The notes below the pieces were generated by a model. That model ran no database searches. It saw only the letters and a list, made by a program, of their open reading frames with translations, and had not been told where the DNA came from. A stretch of 5,836 nt of DNA from Verrucomicrobiota bacterium (lineage in GTDB: Bacteria; Verrucomicrobiota; Verrucomicrobiia; Chthoniobacterales; Terrimicrobiaceae). The DNA lies in contig JAPLTI010000331.1 of assembly GCA_026398285.1 (NCBI GenBank), positions 2,600-8,435 on the forward strand. Reading direction: 5' to 3'. Shown one piece after another: positions 1-5,327 of this stretch (the stretch's first letter is position 1; each line of letters opens with the position of its first letter). Both the position numbers and the translations under genes were made by a program.

Positions 1-1
1 C

Positions 2-442
2 GATCCCTTGGTTGTCGGAACAAGGGTGTTTGCCCTGCGCAACGAAGCCGGTGCCACCAAAGGCCTCTGGCGGCTCAAATCCAAGCAAGGCGCGAAGGCC
101 CTGCTCAAAACAAAGATGCTGGAATCGGGCTATCCAAGTCCCAACAATGAGCAGTATCTGGTTTTTCCGATTGAGAGGGTTCCAGGGTATGAGACTACCG
201 AGTGGGATTTGGACGGGCTGAAAAAAATTCGGGAAGAGTTTTTCGCGCCCGATCGACTCGGCGAGCCAATCCTACTCTCGCTCGCCGAGTTTATGCAGGC
301 GTGTATGCCCGGGACTGTTGTTGGAAGATCAGGGGTGGAATCTCAAACAGAGAAGACTTCCGCCAAGCCTGAGTCAAATAAGGCACAATATGAGAGCGCC
401 CGACAACTGAACGCCAGGCTGCGGAAGGAGACCAAAAAATGA
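2..442 (+). CDS. Hypothetical protein, C-terminal part (5' end outside window)
   Basis: The reading frame is open from the first complete codon and enters from upstream, so this is the C-terminal part (about 146 residues) of a longer protein. The TTG at position 8 is an unlikely start because no ribosome site can be seen before it. The visible part has a mixed alpha/beta region: a strand-like VVGTRVFAL near the start, a strand-like YLVFPIE, then a helix around WDLDGLKKIREEFF and a hydrophobic PILLSLAEF segment. The last 45 or so residues are polar, low in hydrophobics and end in KETKK, so they are probably a flexible basic tail. I do not recognise the family. Its stop codon overlaps the next gene's start as ATGA, so the two are probably co-transcribed and translationally coupled. 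A link to nucleic acids or to the HEPN protein further down is only inference from position. Confidence 0.75.
   Translation, partial: DPLVVGTRVFALRNEAGATKGLWRLKSKQGAKALLKTKMLESGYPSPNNEQYLVFPIERVPGYETTEWDLDGLKKIREEFFAPDRLGEPILLSLAEFMQACMPGTVVGRSGVESQTEKTSAKPESNKAQYESARQLNARLRKETKK
423..430 (+). promoter_or_regulatory. Ribosome binding site of the GGCT-like gene
   Basis: GGAAGGAG lies eight bases before the ATG at 439 and inside the end of the preceding gene. It is the strongest Shine-Dalgarno match in the window and fixes the start of the GGCT-like gene. Most other genes here have weak sites or none. Confidence 0.75.
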
Positions 443-1029
443 AAATCGGCATTTTGGCTTTCGGTTCGTTAATTGATGATCCCGGCGAGGAGATCGCCAA
501 TGTGATTTCTGGTGATTCAATTACCGTCGAGACACCTTTTCCTGTCGAGTATGGACGATTCAGCTTGAGCCGTGGAGGAGCGCCAACACTGGTTCCACAT
601 GCTTGCGGAGGCAGTGTCACTGCCCGTATTCTTCCCCTTACCTTCGATTGCTCCAAGCAGTTCGCCATGGACATTCTTTGGCGGCGTGAGATTCGTTCGA
701 GCAACTCATCGCGCAAATACAGACCCGGAACTGGCGTAAATGCCGTTCTGGTTAAGGCGTGGAGTGATTTACATGACTTTGATGAGGTTTTCTATACGGA
801 TTTCAACAAAGAGGGAAAATGCTTTGATTTGACTGCTGGAAAACTCGCCAGTGCCGCAATCGAAAGCGTGGGCCGAGCAGATCCAGGAAAAGATGGAATC
901 AGCTATCTGCTAAATAACATACGAAACGGAATAATCACGCCGCTGACACCTGAATACGAAACCAGTGTGCTTTCAATGACTGGTGCCGCATCGCTGGAAG
1001 AAGCGTTAGAAATTTCAAAAAATGGATGA
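439..1029 (+). CDS. Gamma-glutamylcyclotransferase-like (GGCT/AIG2-fold) protein
   Basis: This 196-residue cytoplasmic protein starts with a beta strand and glycine loop, ILAFGSLI (residues 5-12), followed by DDPGEEI. That is the YGSL-type substrate-binding loop of the GGCT/ChaC/AIG2 fold. The segment TPFPVEYGRFSLSRGG (32-47) fits a bacterial GGCT-like subgroup that I recall as having PLEFSRIS at this point. Glu84 in WRREI is the likely counterpart of the catalytic Glu, which in ChaC sits in a YREK-like context. The C-terminal part (about 145-192) includes DGISYLLNNIRNGI and is probably helical. Family members act on gamma-glutamyl peptides or amines and release 5-oxoproline, but many bacterial ones have no known substrate. 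The start is set by a strong GGAAGGAG site. The gene overlaps the preceding one by 4 nt and the HEPN gene by 8 nt, so it is the middle gene of a tight operon. The fold call is fairly safe; the substrate is unknown. Confidence 0.75.
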   Translation: MKIGILAFGSLIDDPGEEIANVISGDSITVETPFPVEYGRFSLSRGGAPTLVPHACGGSVTARILPLTFDCSKQFAMDILWRREIRSSNSSRKYRPGTGVNAVLVKAWSDLHDFDEVFYTDFNKEGKCFDLTAGKLASAAIESVGRADPGKDGISYLLNNIRNGIITPLTPEYETSVLSMTGAASLEEALEISKNG

Positions 1030-1516
1030 CCATAAATTTCCGCCCTCACGTCTGGAGCTAATCCAAAAATGGCATGAACTGGCCACCACGGATCCTGCCA
1101 TCCAAGACAATGCATTTTTCAAATTCGTTGCGACCTGGGTCGCGTTCAATGCCTTCTATGCCGAAATGTTTCCGGAAATAGAAAACGATAAAAAACAGAT
1201 CGAAAAATATTCCGATCTGCCAGAAACCAAAAAAATCCATTTGGCATTGCTGAAGGATCAACAATACAAGGCGGCAGTTCTATTTTTTTGTATGCAGGGT
1301 GTGCGGGATCTAGCGAAGCCGCGAGACCTTTACGATACGCAAACAATTTTCAAACAAGTTTACAAAGTCCGTTGCAATCTATTCCATGGAGGGAAACTCC
1401 CTAAAAACCCTCGTGACTATAGTTTGGTGGAAAATGCTTATATAATCGTTTCCAATGTAGTTAATATTGAGCTTGGAAAGCTTATCAAATCCGAATCCAG
1501 AAATAATCGGGAGTAA
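1022..1516 (+). CDS. HEPN-domain protein (Apea-like), possible RNase
   Basis: This 164-residue, mostly helical soluble protein has the look of a HEPN domain. It has an early helix with FFKFVATWVAFNAFY (residues 32-46), a charged middle region, and a final helix pair around YKVRCNLFHGGK (114-125). Arg117 and His122 form R-x4-H, the HEPN RNase active-site pattern. The following KNPRD and a hydrophobic helix (YIIVSNVV) fit a group I recall as Apea-like HEPN proteins. HEPN proteins often cut RNA as toxins or defence effectors, usually as dimers, and some are non-catalytic. The start lies 8 nt inside the preceding gene. The nearest GGAAG is about 21 nt upstream, so translation probably depends on coupling. 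Base composition is lower in G+C than the right half of the window (100 of 240 bases over 1201-1440), which fits acquired DNA. No nucleotidyltransferase antitoxin of the usual HEPN/MNT kind is visible. Confidence 0.68.
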   Translation: MDDHKFPPSRLELIQKWHELATTDPAIQDNAFFKFVATWVAFNAFYAEMFPEIENDKKQIEKYSDLPETKKIHLALLKDQQYKAAVLFFCMQGVRDLAKPRDLYDTQTIFKQVYKVRCNLFHGGKLPKNPRDYSLVENAYIIVSNVVNIELGKLIKSESRNNRE

Positions 1517-1529
1517 AGGGACTGATACA

Positions 1530-1565
1530 AATTTGCGTTCAGGACTTATTGTGGTAATTTGCGTT
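1530..1565 (+). repeat. 10-bp direct repeat, 26-bp spacing
   Basis: AATTTGCGTT occurs at 1530-1539 and again at 1556-1565. When the two flanking 26-base units are aligned, further positions agree, including a final TGG, so this may be a decayed tandem duplication. The 26-bp spacing is about two and a half helical turns. Repeated operator half-sites are possible but unproven. Confidence 0.55.
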
Positions 1566-1591
1566 TATTCGCTGTCTTGGCAACGAATGTC

Positions 1592-1615
1592 CGCTTGCTC
1601 GCATCCGAGCAAGCG
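1592..1615. repeat. Perfect 10-bp inverted repeat (hairpin)
   Basis: CGCTTGCTCG pairs exactly with CGAGCAAGCG across a four-base loop, CATC. The stem is stable and lies 56 bases before the ATG of the next gene. No run of T follows on either strand, so it is not a classical intrinsic terminator. It could be an operator palindrome, an attenuator, an mRNA-stabilising stem or a terminator of unusual type. Confidence 0.7.
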
Positions 1616-1657
1616 CGGCCCGGATGGTCTCCATAACGGGAAAGCCACAACTTCAAC

Positions 1658-1664
1658 AAAAGGA
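1658..1664 (+). promoter_or_regulatory. Ribosome binding site deciding the start at 1672
   Basis: AAAAGGA ends seven bases before the ATG at 1672. It favours that codon over the upstream in-frame ATG at 1624, which has no purine-rich site and would start the protein only nine bases after the hairpin. Confidence 0.65.
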
Positions 1665-1671
1665 AAAATTC

Positions 1672-2205
1672 ATGTCAGCTCTAACTGCCCAAATTCTGCT
1701 CGGCCAATCTCACCCTAACGATGGCGGAATCACCCCGCTTTATGCGCTCTATTTGCATGAGGGAGACAAATGCGCGTGGTCAATTCACCGCATAAACCTT
1801 GAGGATTCAGAATGCGAAAAACTGGGTTACTGGTTTTGCGCCTCATCTCAGATCATGGCTGACGCATTGCTCTTGGCTGCATTCTATTCGGGTGGGAAGG
1901 GAGCTTATTCGGAGCAATTGCTAAACGTATTTCCTCAAGCCAAAACATTTCGTGTCGGTTCCTTTGATCTTTCGCTTCTCGACCGATTGGAGCTTTTGGA
2001 CATGGTAAAAAAAATGCCCATGCCAAAAATGGTTATCAGCATCTTCCAAGGCTCAAGTCTCGCCTCACAAACCAGCTTGCTACGGGACTTCGAGTTCGAC
2101 TGCGAAATTTGCGAGAGTAAATCCTACAGAGTTACGAACCAATGGGATAAAATTCCGCGTCTCGGAGGCGAGTTAAGCTCAGAGGGGTCGGGCATTAATC
2201 CTTGA
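1672..2205 (+). CDS. Hypothetical protein, 177 residues
   Basis: I do not recognise this protein. From the ATG with the good ribosome site it is 177 residues, soluble in appearance, with no signal peptide or membrane segment. The N-terminal part contains GQSHPNDGGITPLYALYLHEGD (given here as residues 11-32; the key residues are His14, Pro15, Asn16, Asp17 and the Gly pair), which looks like a conserved core. Then come WSIHRINLED, a helix around MADALLLAAFYSGG (62-75) and a likely strand, KMVISIFQG (119-127). Five cysteines are present, two of them as C-x2-C (Cys144, Cys147); a single pair is not enough to claim a zinc site. An in-frame ATG 16 codons upstream would add a polar stretch that seems non-coding. 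The gene is on the same strand as the GGCT-like/HEPN operon and 155 nt behind it, so it may be an accessory part of that module, but this is only positional. Confidence 0.72.
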   Translation: MSALTAQILLGQSHPNDGGITPLYALYLHEGDKCAWSIHRINLEDSECEKLGYWFCASSQIMADALLLAAFYSGGKGAYSEQLLNVFPQAKTFRVGSFDLSLLDRLELLDMVKKMPMPKMVISIFQGSSLASQTSLLRDFEFDCEICESKSYRVTNQWDKIPRLGGELSSEGSGINP

Positions 2206-2317
2206 TATTCTATTGTATTAAGCACGCATTTGAATCCAGCAATCGCAAGAATTTGCTCCGCATTTTGACGCACTGGGTTTGGCGGAGTTGTCCTAGAGTC
2301 ATCGCAGAAAGTTGCTG

Positions 2318-2339
2318 ATGCCGACGAGGGCGTCGGCAT
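2318..2339. repeat. Perfect 9-bp hairpin, REP-like
   Basis: ATGCCGACG pairs with CGTCGGCAT around a four-base loop, AGGG. It lies 112 nt after the stop of the + strand hypothetical gene. A run of five T appears at 2352-2356, about 12 bases after the stem, too far for a standard terminator. It could still mark the 3' end of that transcript, or be a copy of a dispersed palindromic repeat. Confidence 0.7.
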
Positions 2340-2354
2340 TCCGGGCGAGAATTT

Positions 2355-2383
2355 TTCTCCGTGTCTTGGTGGCTTCGTGAGAG
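2355..2383. repeat. Tract of degenerate 8-bp units (copy A)
   Basis: Three successive 8-base units, CTCCGTGT, CTTGGTGG and CTTCGTGA (2357-2380), share the pattern CTyxGTGx. On the opposite strand this reads as CACGAAG/CCACCAAG/ACACGGAG. I recall this class of sequence as recurrent between genes of many environmental bacteria, particularly in PVC-group genomes. The match to a known family is from memory; the periodicity is visible. Confidence 0.55.
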
Positions 2384-2395
2384 TCCCTGTTTTTT

Positions 2396-2417
2396 AAAAA
2401 CGGCCGAGACGGCCGTT
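2396..2417 (-). terminator. Intrinsic terminator of the SOUL gene
   Basis: On the minus strand the sequence AACGGCCG-TCT-CGGCCGTT forms an 8-bp GC-rich stem with a three-base loop, and its end runs into TTTTT (complement of A at 2396-2400). That is a good factor-independent terminator. It is about 90 nt downstream of the SOUL-family stop codon, with nothing coding in between. On the plus strand no T run follows the stem, so it should act in one direction only. The same palindrome may also be part of the surrounding repeat element. Confidence 0.65.
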
Positions 2418-2422
2418 CTGCC

Positions 2423-2453
2423 CTCTTTGCGGCTTTGGGTCTTGGCGTGAAGA
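2423..2453. repeat. Tract of degenerate 8-bp units (copy B)
   Basis: CTTTGCGG, CTTTGGGT and CTTGGCGTGA follow one another (2425-2450), giving the same CTTxGxG pattern as the tract at 2355-2383, in the same orientation and 68 bp further on. The two tracts bracket the terminator-like palindrome, which suggests one composite repeat. Confidence 0.5.
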
Positions 2454-2506
2454 TTTGCTGGTAAGACAGCGCGTTCGTGCCTGAAGCTTGGTTCCGAGAT
2501 GCGCCG

Positions 2507-3100
2507 CTATTGCTTGGGTGCGAGACGCAGCATGACTTCGTTGCGCCGCAAAAATGAGGGGGTCCATGGTGGATCGAAAAAGCCATAGATCGGCGGCTCG
2601 ACGGCTGTGAGACCTTTGGCGTCGATCCAACTTTTCAGGAGGGCGAGGCATTCCGATTCCTTCGCGGCGGAGCGAGAGCCGCTGAACCGAAGCACAGCGA
2701 ATCGGCCTGCAGGGATTTTTTTAATGTTCACCAAGGAGTCCAGAGGTGCAGGGGCGCGGTCAGCAGAGGACTTGGCTGGCAGGACAAATGCCATGGTGTG
2801 GGCATCCCGGGAAATGAACACCGGCGTGGTCATGGCGATTGATTCCTGGCTTTTGTTATTGCCTGTAATGTAGCGGAACAATTTGCCGAAGCCTGAATTT
2901 TCACCACCACCCTCCTTGGGCATGGGTGTCTCGACAATGGTCAACTCCGGGTAGTCACGCAGCTCGAATTTACCATCCGACAGGACTGCAGAGTAAGGCG
3001 CTGATTCATATCCCGAGCGGGATGTCTTGCAGCCCCAAATGGACAAGGCGACGCCCATAACGACGAGCGCAGAGACGATCAATGTGGAGTTCATTTTCAC
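2507..3100 (-). CDS. SOUL/HBP-family heme-binding-type lipoprotein
   Basis: This 197-residue protein of the SOUL/heme-binding-protein family is probably anchored to a membrane by lipid. Residues 1-24 form a signal with Lys2, a long hydrophobic core and SIWGC, so Cys24 is the likely lipidation site; Trp before the Gly is unusual for a lipobox. The SOUL domain covers about 30-195. It shows FELRDYPELTIVET (45-58), GFGKLFRYITGNN (70-82), IAMTTPVF (88-95), AFVLP, AVLRFSG and the family-typical end DPPWTPSFLRRNEVML (176-191). Animal relatives bind heme or porphyrins; the role of bacterial ones is poorly known. Only one histidine is present (His101), so axial His ligation as proposed for animal SOUL is doubtful. 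The start is uncertain. GTG at 3100 supplies the Lys of the signal and is preferred, while ATG at 3094 has better spacing to a weak GGTAG. The gene stands alone, with a terminator downstream and a divergent neighbour upstream. Confidence 0.88.
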   Translation of the reverse strand: MKMNSTLIVSALVVMGVALSIWGCKTSRSGYESAPYSAVLSDGKFELRDYPELTIVETPMPKEGGGENSGFGKLFRYITGNNKSQESIAMTTPVFISRDAHTMAFVLPAKSSADRAPAPLDSLVNIKKIPAGRFAVLRFSGSRSAAKESECLALLKSWIDAKGLTAVEPPIYGFFDPPWTPSFLRRNEVMLRLAPKQ

Positions 3101-3131
3101 AATCTACCAGCGACTCCAAAAAACGCGAATT

Positions 3132-3153
3132 CCGCAGCCTATCCGGCCTGCGG
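3132..3153. repeat. Short inverted repeat in the divergent promoter region
   Basis: CCGCAG (3132-3137) and CTGCGG (3148-3153) form a 6-bp dyad with a 10-base spacer, in the gap between the divergent SOUL and H1-like genes. It could be a regulator site for one or both genes. Nothing else in this roughly 120-nt gap is convincing; no clear sigma-70 type promoter was found in either direction. Confidence 0.35.
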
Positions 3154-3220
3154 GCTTGGGTTACAGTAGGTCTGAAAACTACGCATACCGACCGGGCCTC
3201 CGTTGTTTTAGATTGTGGAT

Positions 3221-3568
3221 ATGACAAAACACACGCACCGCCTCACAGCCAAAAAAACAGCCACCATCAAGCGTGGCGCCAAAAAACCAGCGACAAAGAA
3301 AAAGTCTGTCCTCGCGAAGCTTGCTCCCAAAGTCACAAGCAAGCCAACCGTTCATCATAATAAACTGGCGACTCAAGCGCTGAAATTCCTCGATGAGGCC
3401 ACGGCATTGCTGCGCACTGGCATCCGGGAAGGAGCCCAAAACACGGAGGAGTCCCGTATCCTCGCCAAAAGGAAAGCCCACAGCCTGCTGGGCAAGGCCT
3501 CTAAGACTCTCTCGCAAGCGATAGAAGACGGGGCATCGACTCTTCAAGATTTCATCAAGAAAATGTGA
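3221..3568 (+). CDS. Lys-rich histone H1-like protein
   Basis: This 115-residue protein has two parts. Residues 1-41 are strongly basic and disordered in type, with 14 Lys/Arg, no acidic residue and Ala/Thr/Pro-rich repeats such as AKKPATKKK. This resembles the tails of bacterial histone H1-like and AlgP-type proteins and suggests non-specific DNA (or RNA) binding. Residues 47-115 are predicted to be helical and amphipathic (LATQALKFLDEATALL, then ILAKRKAHSLLGKASKTLSQAI) and could drive self-association. I do not recognise this helical part as a named domain. The ATG at 3221 is chosen; an in-frame GTG six bases earlier is possible but has no better ribosome site, and neither start has a Shine-Dalgarno. 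The gene diverges from the SOUL gene and converges on the ubiB-type gene with a 58-nt gap. A nucleoid-associated role is likely but inferred from composition. Confidence 0.7.
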   Translation: MTKHTHRLTAKKTATIKRGAKKPATKKKSVLAKLAPKVTSKPTVHHNKLATQALKFLDEATALLRTGIREGAQNTEESRILAKRKAHSLLGKASKTLSQAIEDGASTLQDFIKKM

Positions 3569-3608
3569 GGCGGCATTTTTGATTTCCCAACCATACGGAC
3601 GCGCCTCA
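3566..3608. repeat. Inverted repeat between convergent genes
   Basis: TGAGGCG (3566-3572, beginning at the H1-like stop codon) is complementary to CGCCTCA (3602-3608), leaving a 29-base loop. It spans most of the gap between two convergent stop codons and could help end transcription from either side. There is no T run next to the outer edge of the stem, so this is only a weak terminator candidate. Confidence 0.3.
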
Positions 3609-3626
3609 GCGCAAATCGCACATCCT

Positions 3627-5327
3627 TCACAGTCCGTCGCTGCGTCGGGTGGAGATCGCGTGTCTGAGGCACATCCATACCCCCCAGGCCAACCCGATTA
3701 AGCCAATAGCGGGAATGCCCCAGATTTTCGGCGAGAGGTCGGAGCGAATGAGACTTGTCGAACAGATCAAGACAGCGGCGGTGAGGATGGCGTTGCCAAG
3801 TCGGTTGAAGGTTGTATTCAGCGTCTTCCGAAGAGGCTCGATACCTTTCGCATCAATATTATGCTGGATGGGAATACTGATCTCACCGCGCTGCAGGCGC
3901 TTCCAGAGGATGCGGATGTCTCCCGGGAAGTCATCCAAGATGTCGAGCGAGGTCGAGGAGAGCTTCCTCAGGATATGATAAATGTGCTCGGGGCGGTATT
4001 TCGTCTCAAGCATCCTGATCGCGTAGGGCTGTCCAATGACGACGAAATTGAGTTTGGGATTGAGTTCACGGCCGATCGCTTCGATCTGGGAGAGGGCCTT
4101 GATGCCCAAGTAAAAGCTCCCCTTCATTTGGAGATGTTGATCACGCAAGAGTTCCTGCAACTTGTTAAAAACACCCGAAAGGTTAATCTGCGAGAGCGGT
4201 TTGGTAAGGTTCTTGTTACTAAACTCCTCGACAGCTCGCAGCATCTTTTCCGAATCAACCAATTTTCCTGATTCGGACATATCGACAAGTGCGCTCATGA
4301 CCTGCCGGTTGTCCTTCTCCGCCAAGCCGGCAAGGAGATTGGCCACGCTCGATCGAAAGCCCATGGAAAATTCCCCCATCATTCCAAAGTCATAGAGTCC
4401 CATGACTCCCCTTGGGAGCACGGTCATATTGCCGGGATGAGGATCCCCGTGGAAGAACCCATGCACGAAGATTTGCTTGAAAATAAGTTTTGAAATGTTC
4501 TCCGAAAGCAGGATCGGGTCGATGTGATGCCTCCGGAGCACCTTGGGCTCAGTGACAGCACAGCCCGAGATGAACTCCATGGTGAGGACTTTCTTGCTAC
4601 TGAACTCACGCAGGACGCCGGGAACCTGGATAGCCTCATTTTTATCAAACTGAAGAGCAAAGCGTTCCATGTTGTCGGCCTCATTGGTGAAATCGAGCTC
4701 TTTCAGGATAGTTTTTGAAAACTCCTTCACGACGCCGACCGGGTTTATGACGGCAATATCCGGAGCATGCTTCTCCAAGAAACTCGCCAAGTCATGCAGG
4801 ATGGAGAGATCCCTATCGATGAGAGCCTGAATGCCAGGACGCTGGATTTTTACGGCCACGGCTACCCCTTGATGCGTTGTGGCCCGATGAACTTGGGCAA
4901 TCGACGCTCCAGCCATGGGCTCCTCGTCGAAGGAGGCAAAGGCTTTGCTCGCGCTCATCCCGATTTCCTCGTGGAAAATGTGCTTCGCTTCTTTTCCGGG
5001 AAAAGTGGGAACATCGTCCTGCAGCTTGCGGAGCTCGCCGAAGTAATCCGCGTTTACCAAATCGCGACGCGAACTCACGATCTGCCCAAATTTGATAAAT
5101 GTCGGCCCCAACTCCTCCAGAGCCAATCGCAACCGTTCTTCGGGAGGTTTCGCCAGTAGGCCAGAGTCATGCGTCGGCATCTCGCTGGCCTCAATTCCCA
5201 TGATACGCTGGAGGGCAAACAACTTGAGGACATCGGAAAATCCGTATTTGAACAACACCCGCAGGATTTCGGTGTAGCGAGGGACTTGGGCGGAAAATTC
5301 CAGTGCTGAGTGGATATGGGAAATCAT
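3627..5327 (-). CDS. ubiB: UbiB/ABC1/AarF-family protein kinase-like ATPase
   Basis: This complete 566-residue protein is close in length to E. coli UbiB (546). UbiB-family proteins have a protein-kinase-like fold with ATPase activity, are membrane-associated and are needed for quinone (ubiquinone-type) biosynthesis. All family marks are present in order: the N-terminal K-x-G-Q (Lys79-Gln82) followed by RRDL; the Ala-rich loop AGASIAQV (139-146) in place of the kinase P-loop; the ATP-site Lys160 in VAVKIQRPG; E-L-D-F-x-N-E-A (210-217); the catalytic-loop HGDPHPGN (293-300); and D-F-G (313-315). Two C-terminal hydrophobic helices (about 511-527 and 535-554) are the usual membrane anchor. The start is ATG at 5327, as a stop codon lies directly upstream in frame; no clear Shine-Dalgarno is seen and a hairpin occupies its place. 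No other quinone gene is next to it, so the gene symbol denotes the family rather than a proven ubiquinone role; it could equally serve another quinone or an isoprenoid-lipid process. Confidence 0.93.
   Translation of the reverse strand: MISHIHSALEFSAQVPRYTEILRVLFKYGFSDVLKLFALQRIMGIEASEMPTHDSGLLAKPPEERLRLALEELGPTFIKFGQIVSSRRDLVNADYFGELRKLQDDVPTFPGKEAKHIFHEEIGMSASKAFASFDEEPMAGASIAQVHRATTHQGVAVAVKIQRPGIQALIDRDLSILHDLASFLEKHAPDIAVINPVGVVKEFSKTILKELDFTNEADNMERFALQFDKNEAIQVPGVLREFSSKKVLTMEFISGCAVTEPKVLRRHHIDPILLSENISKLIFKQIFVHGFFHGDPHPGNMTVLPRGVMGLYDFGMMGEFSMGFRSSVANLLAGLAEKDNRQVMSALVDMSESGKLVDSEKMLRAVEEFSNKNLTKPLSQINLSGVFNKLQELLRDQHLQMKGSFYLGIKALSQIEAIGRELNPKLNFVVIGQPYAIRMLETKYRPEHIYHILRKLSSTSLDILDDFPGDIRILWKRLQRGEISIPIQHNIDAKGIEPLRKTLNTTFNRLGNAILTAAVLICSTSLIRSDLSPKIWGIPAIGLIGLAWGVWMCLRHAISTRRSDGL

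Larger units (their letters stand above)
1517..1671 (+). other. Spacer between the HEPN gene and the next gene
   Basis: This 155-nt gap has no credible gene. It holds a direct repeat in its first third, a strong hairpin at 1592-1615 and the ribosome site of the next gene at its end. No convincing -35/-10 pair was found, so it cannot be said from sequence alone whether the downstream gene is read through from the operon or has its own promoter. Confidence 0.6.
2206..2506. other. 300-nt non-coding region with structured repeats
   Basis: No gene is supported here. Open frames across it on the minus strand have repeat-derived translations, including a peptide with HEATKTRR, which I recall as typical of translated bacterial intergenic repeats. 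The region contains an inverted repeat CTCCGC/GCGGAG (2256-2261 with 2282-2287, 20-base loop), two strong hairpins and two tracts of 8-base units. It separates the + strand hypothetical gene from the convergent SOUL gene. Confidence 0.65.

Noticed and set aside
291..716. Minus-strand open frame of 141 codons
   Set aside because: It lies opposite the GGCT-like gene and the end of the first gene, which have overlaps, a ribosome site and family motifs; its translation shows no recognisable motif.
1624..1671. Longer N-terminus for the 177-residue protein from ATG 1624
   Set aside because: No ribosome site precedes it, whereas ATG 1672 has AAAAGGA at good distance and begins the hydrophobic, conserved-looking part.
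2355..2453. CRISPR array
   Set aside because: Units are 8 bp, degenerate and in tandem without spacers of regular length; no cas gene is seen.
2299..2586. Minus-strand open frame with a HEATKTRR-type peptide
   Set aside because: It is a translation of the intergenic repeat tracts and runs into the SOUL gene in another frame; not a credible protein.
3560..3579. AAAATG/CATTTT hairpin followed by T at the end of the H1-like gene
   Set aside because: The stem is AT-rich, only 6 bp, includes the last codons and has an 8-base loop; too weak to call a terminator.
3861..5159. Several plus-strand open frames of 60-136 codons
   Set aside because: All are antisense shadows of the ubiB-type gene, whose motifs are complete and in order.
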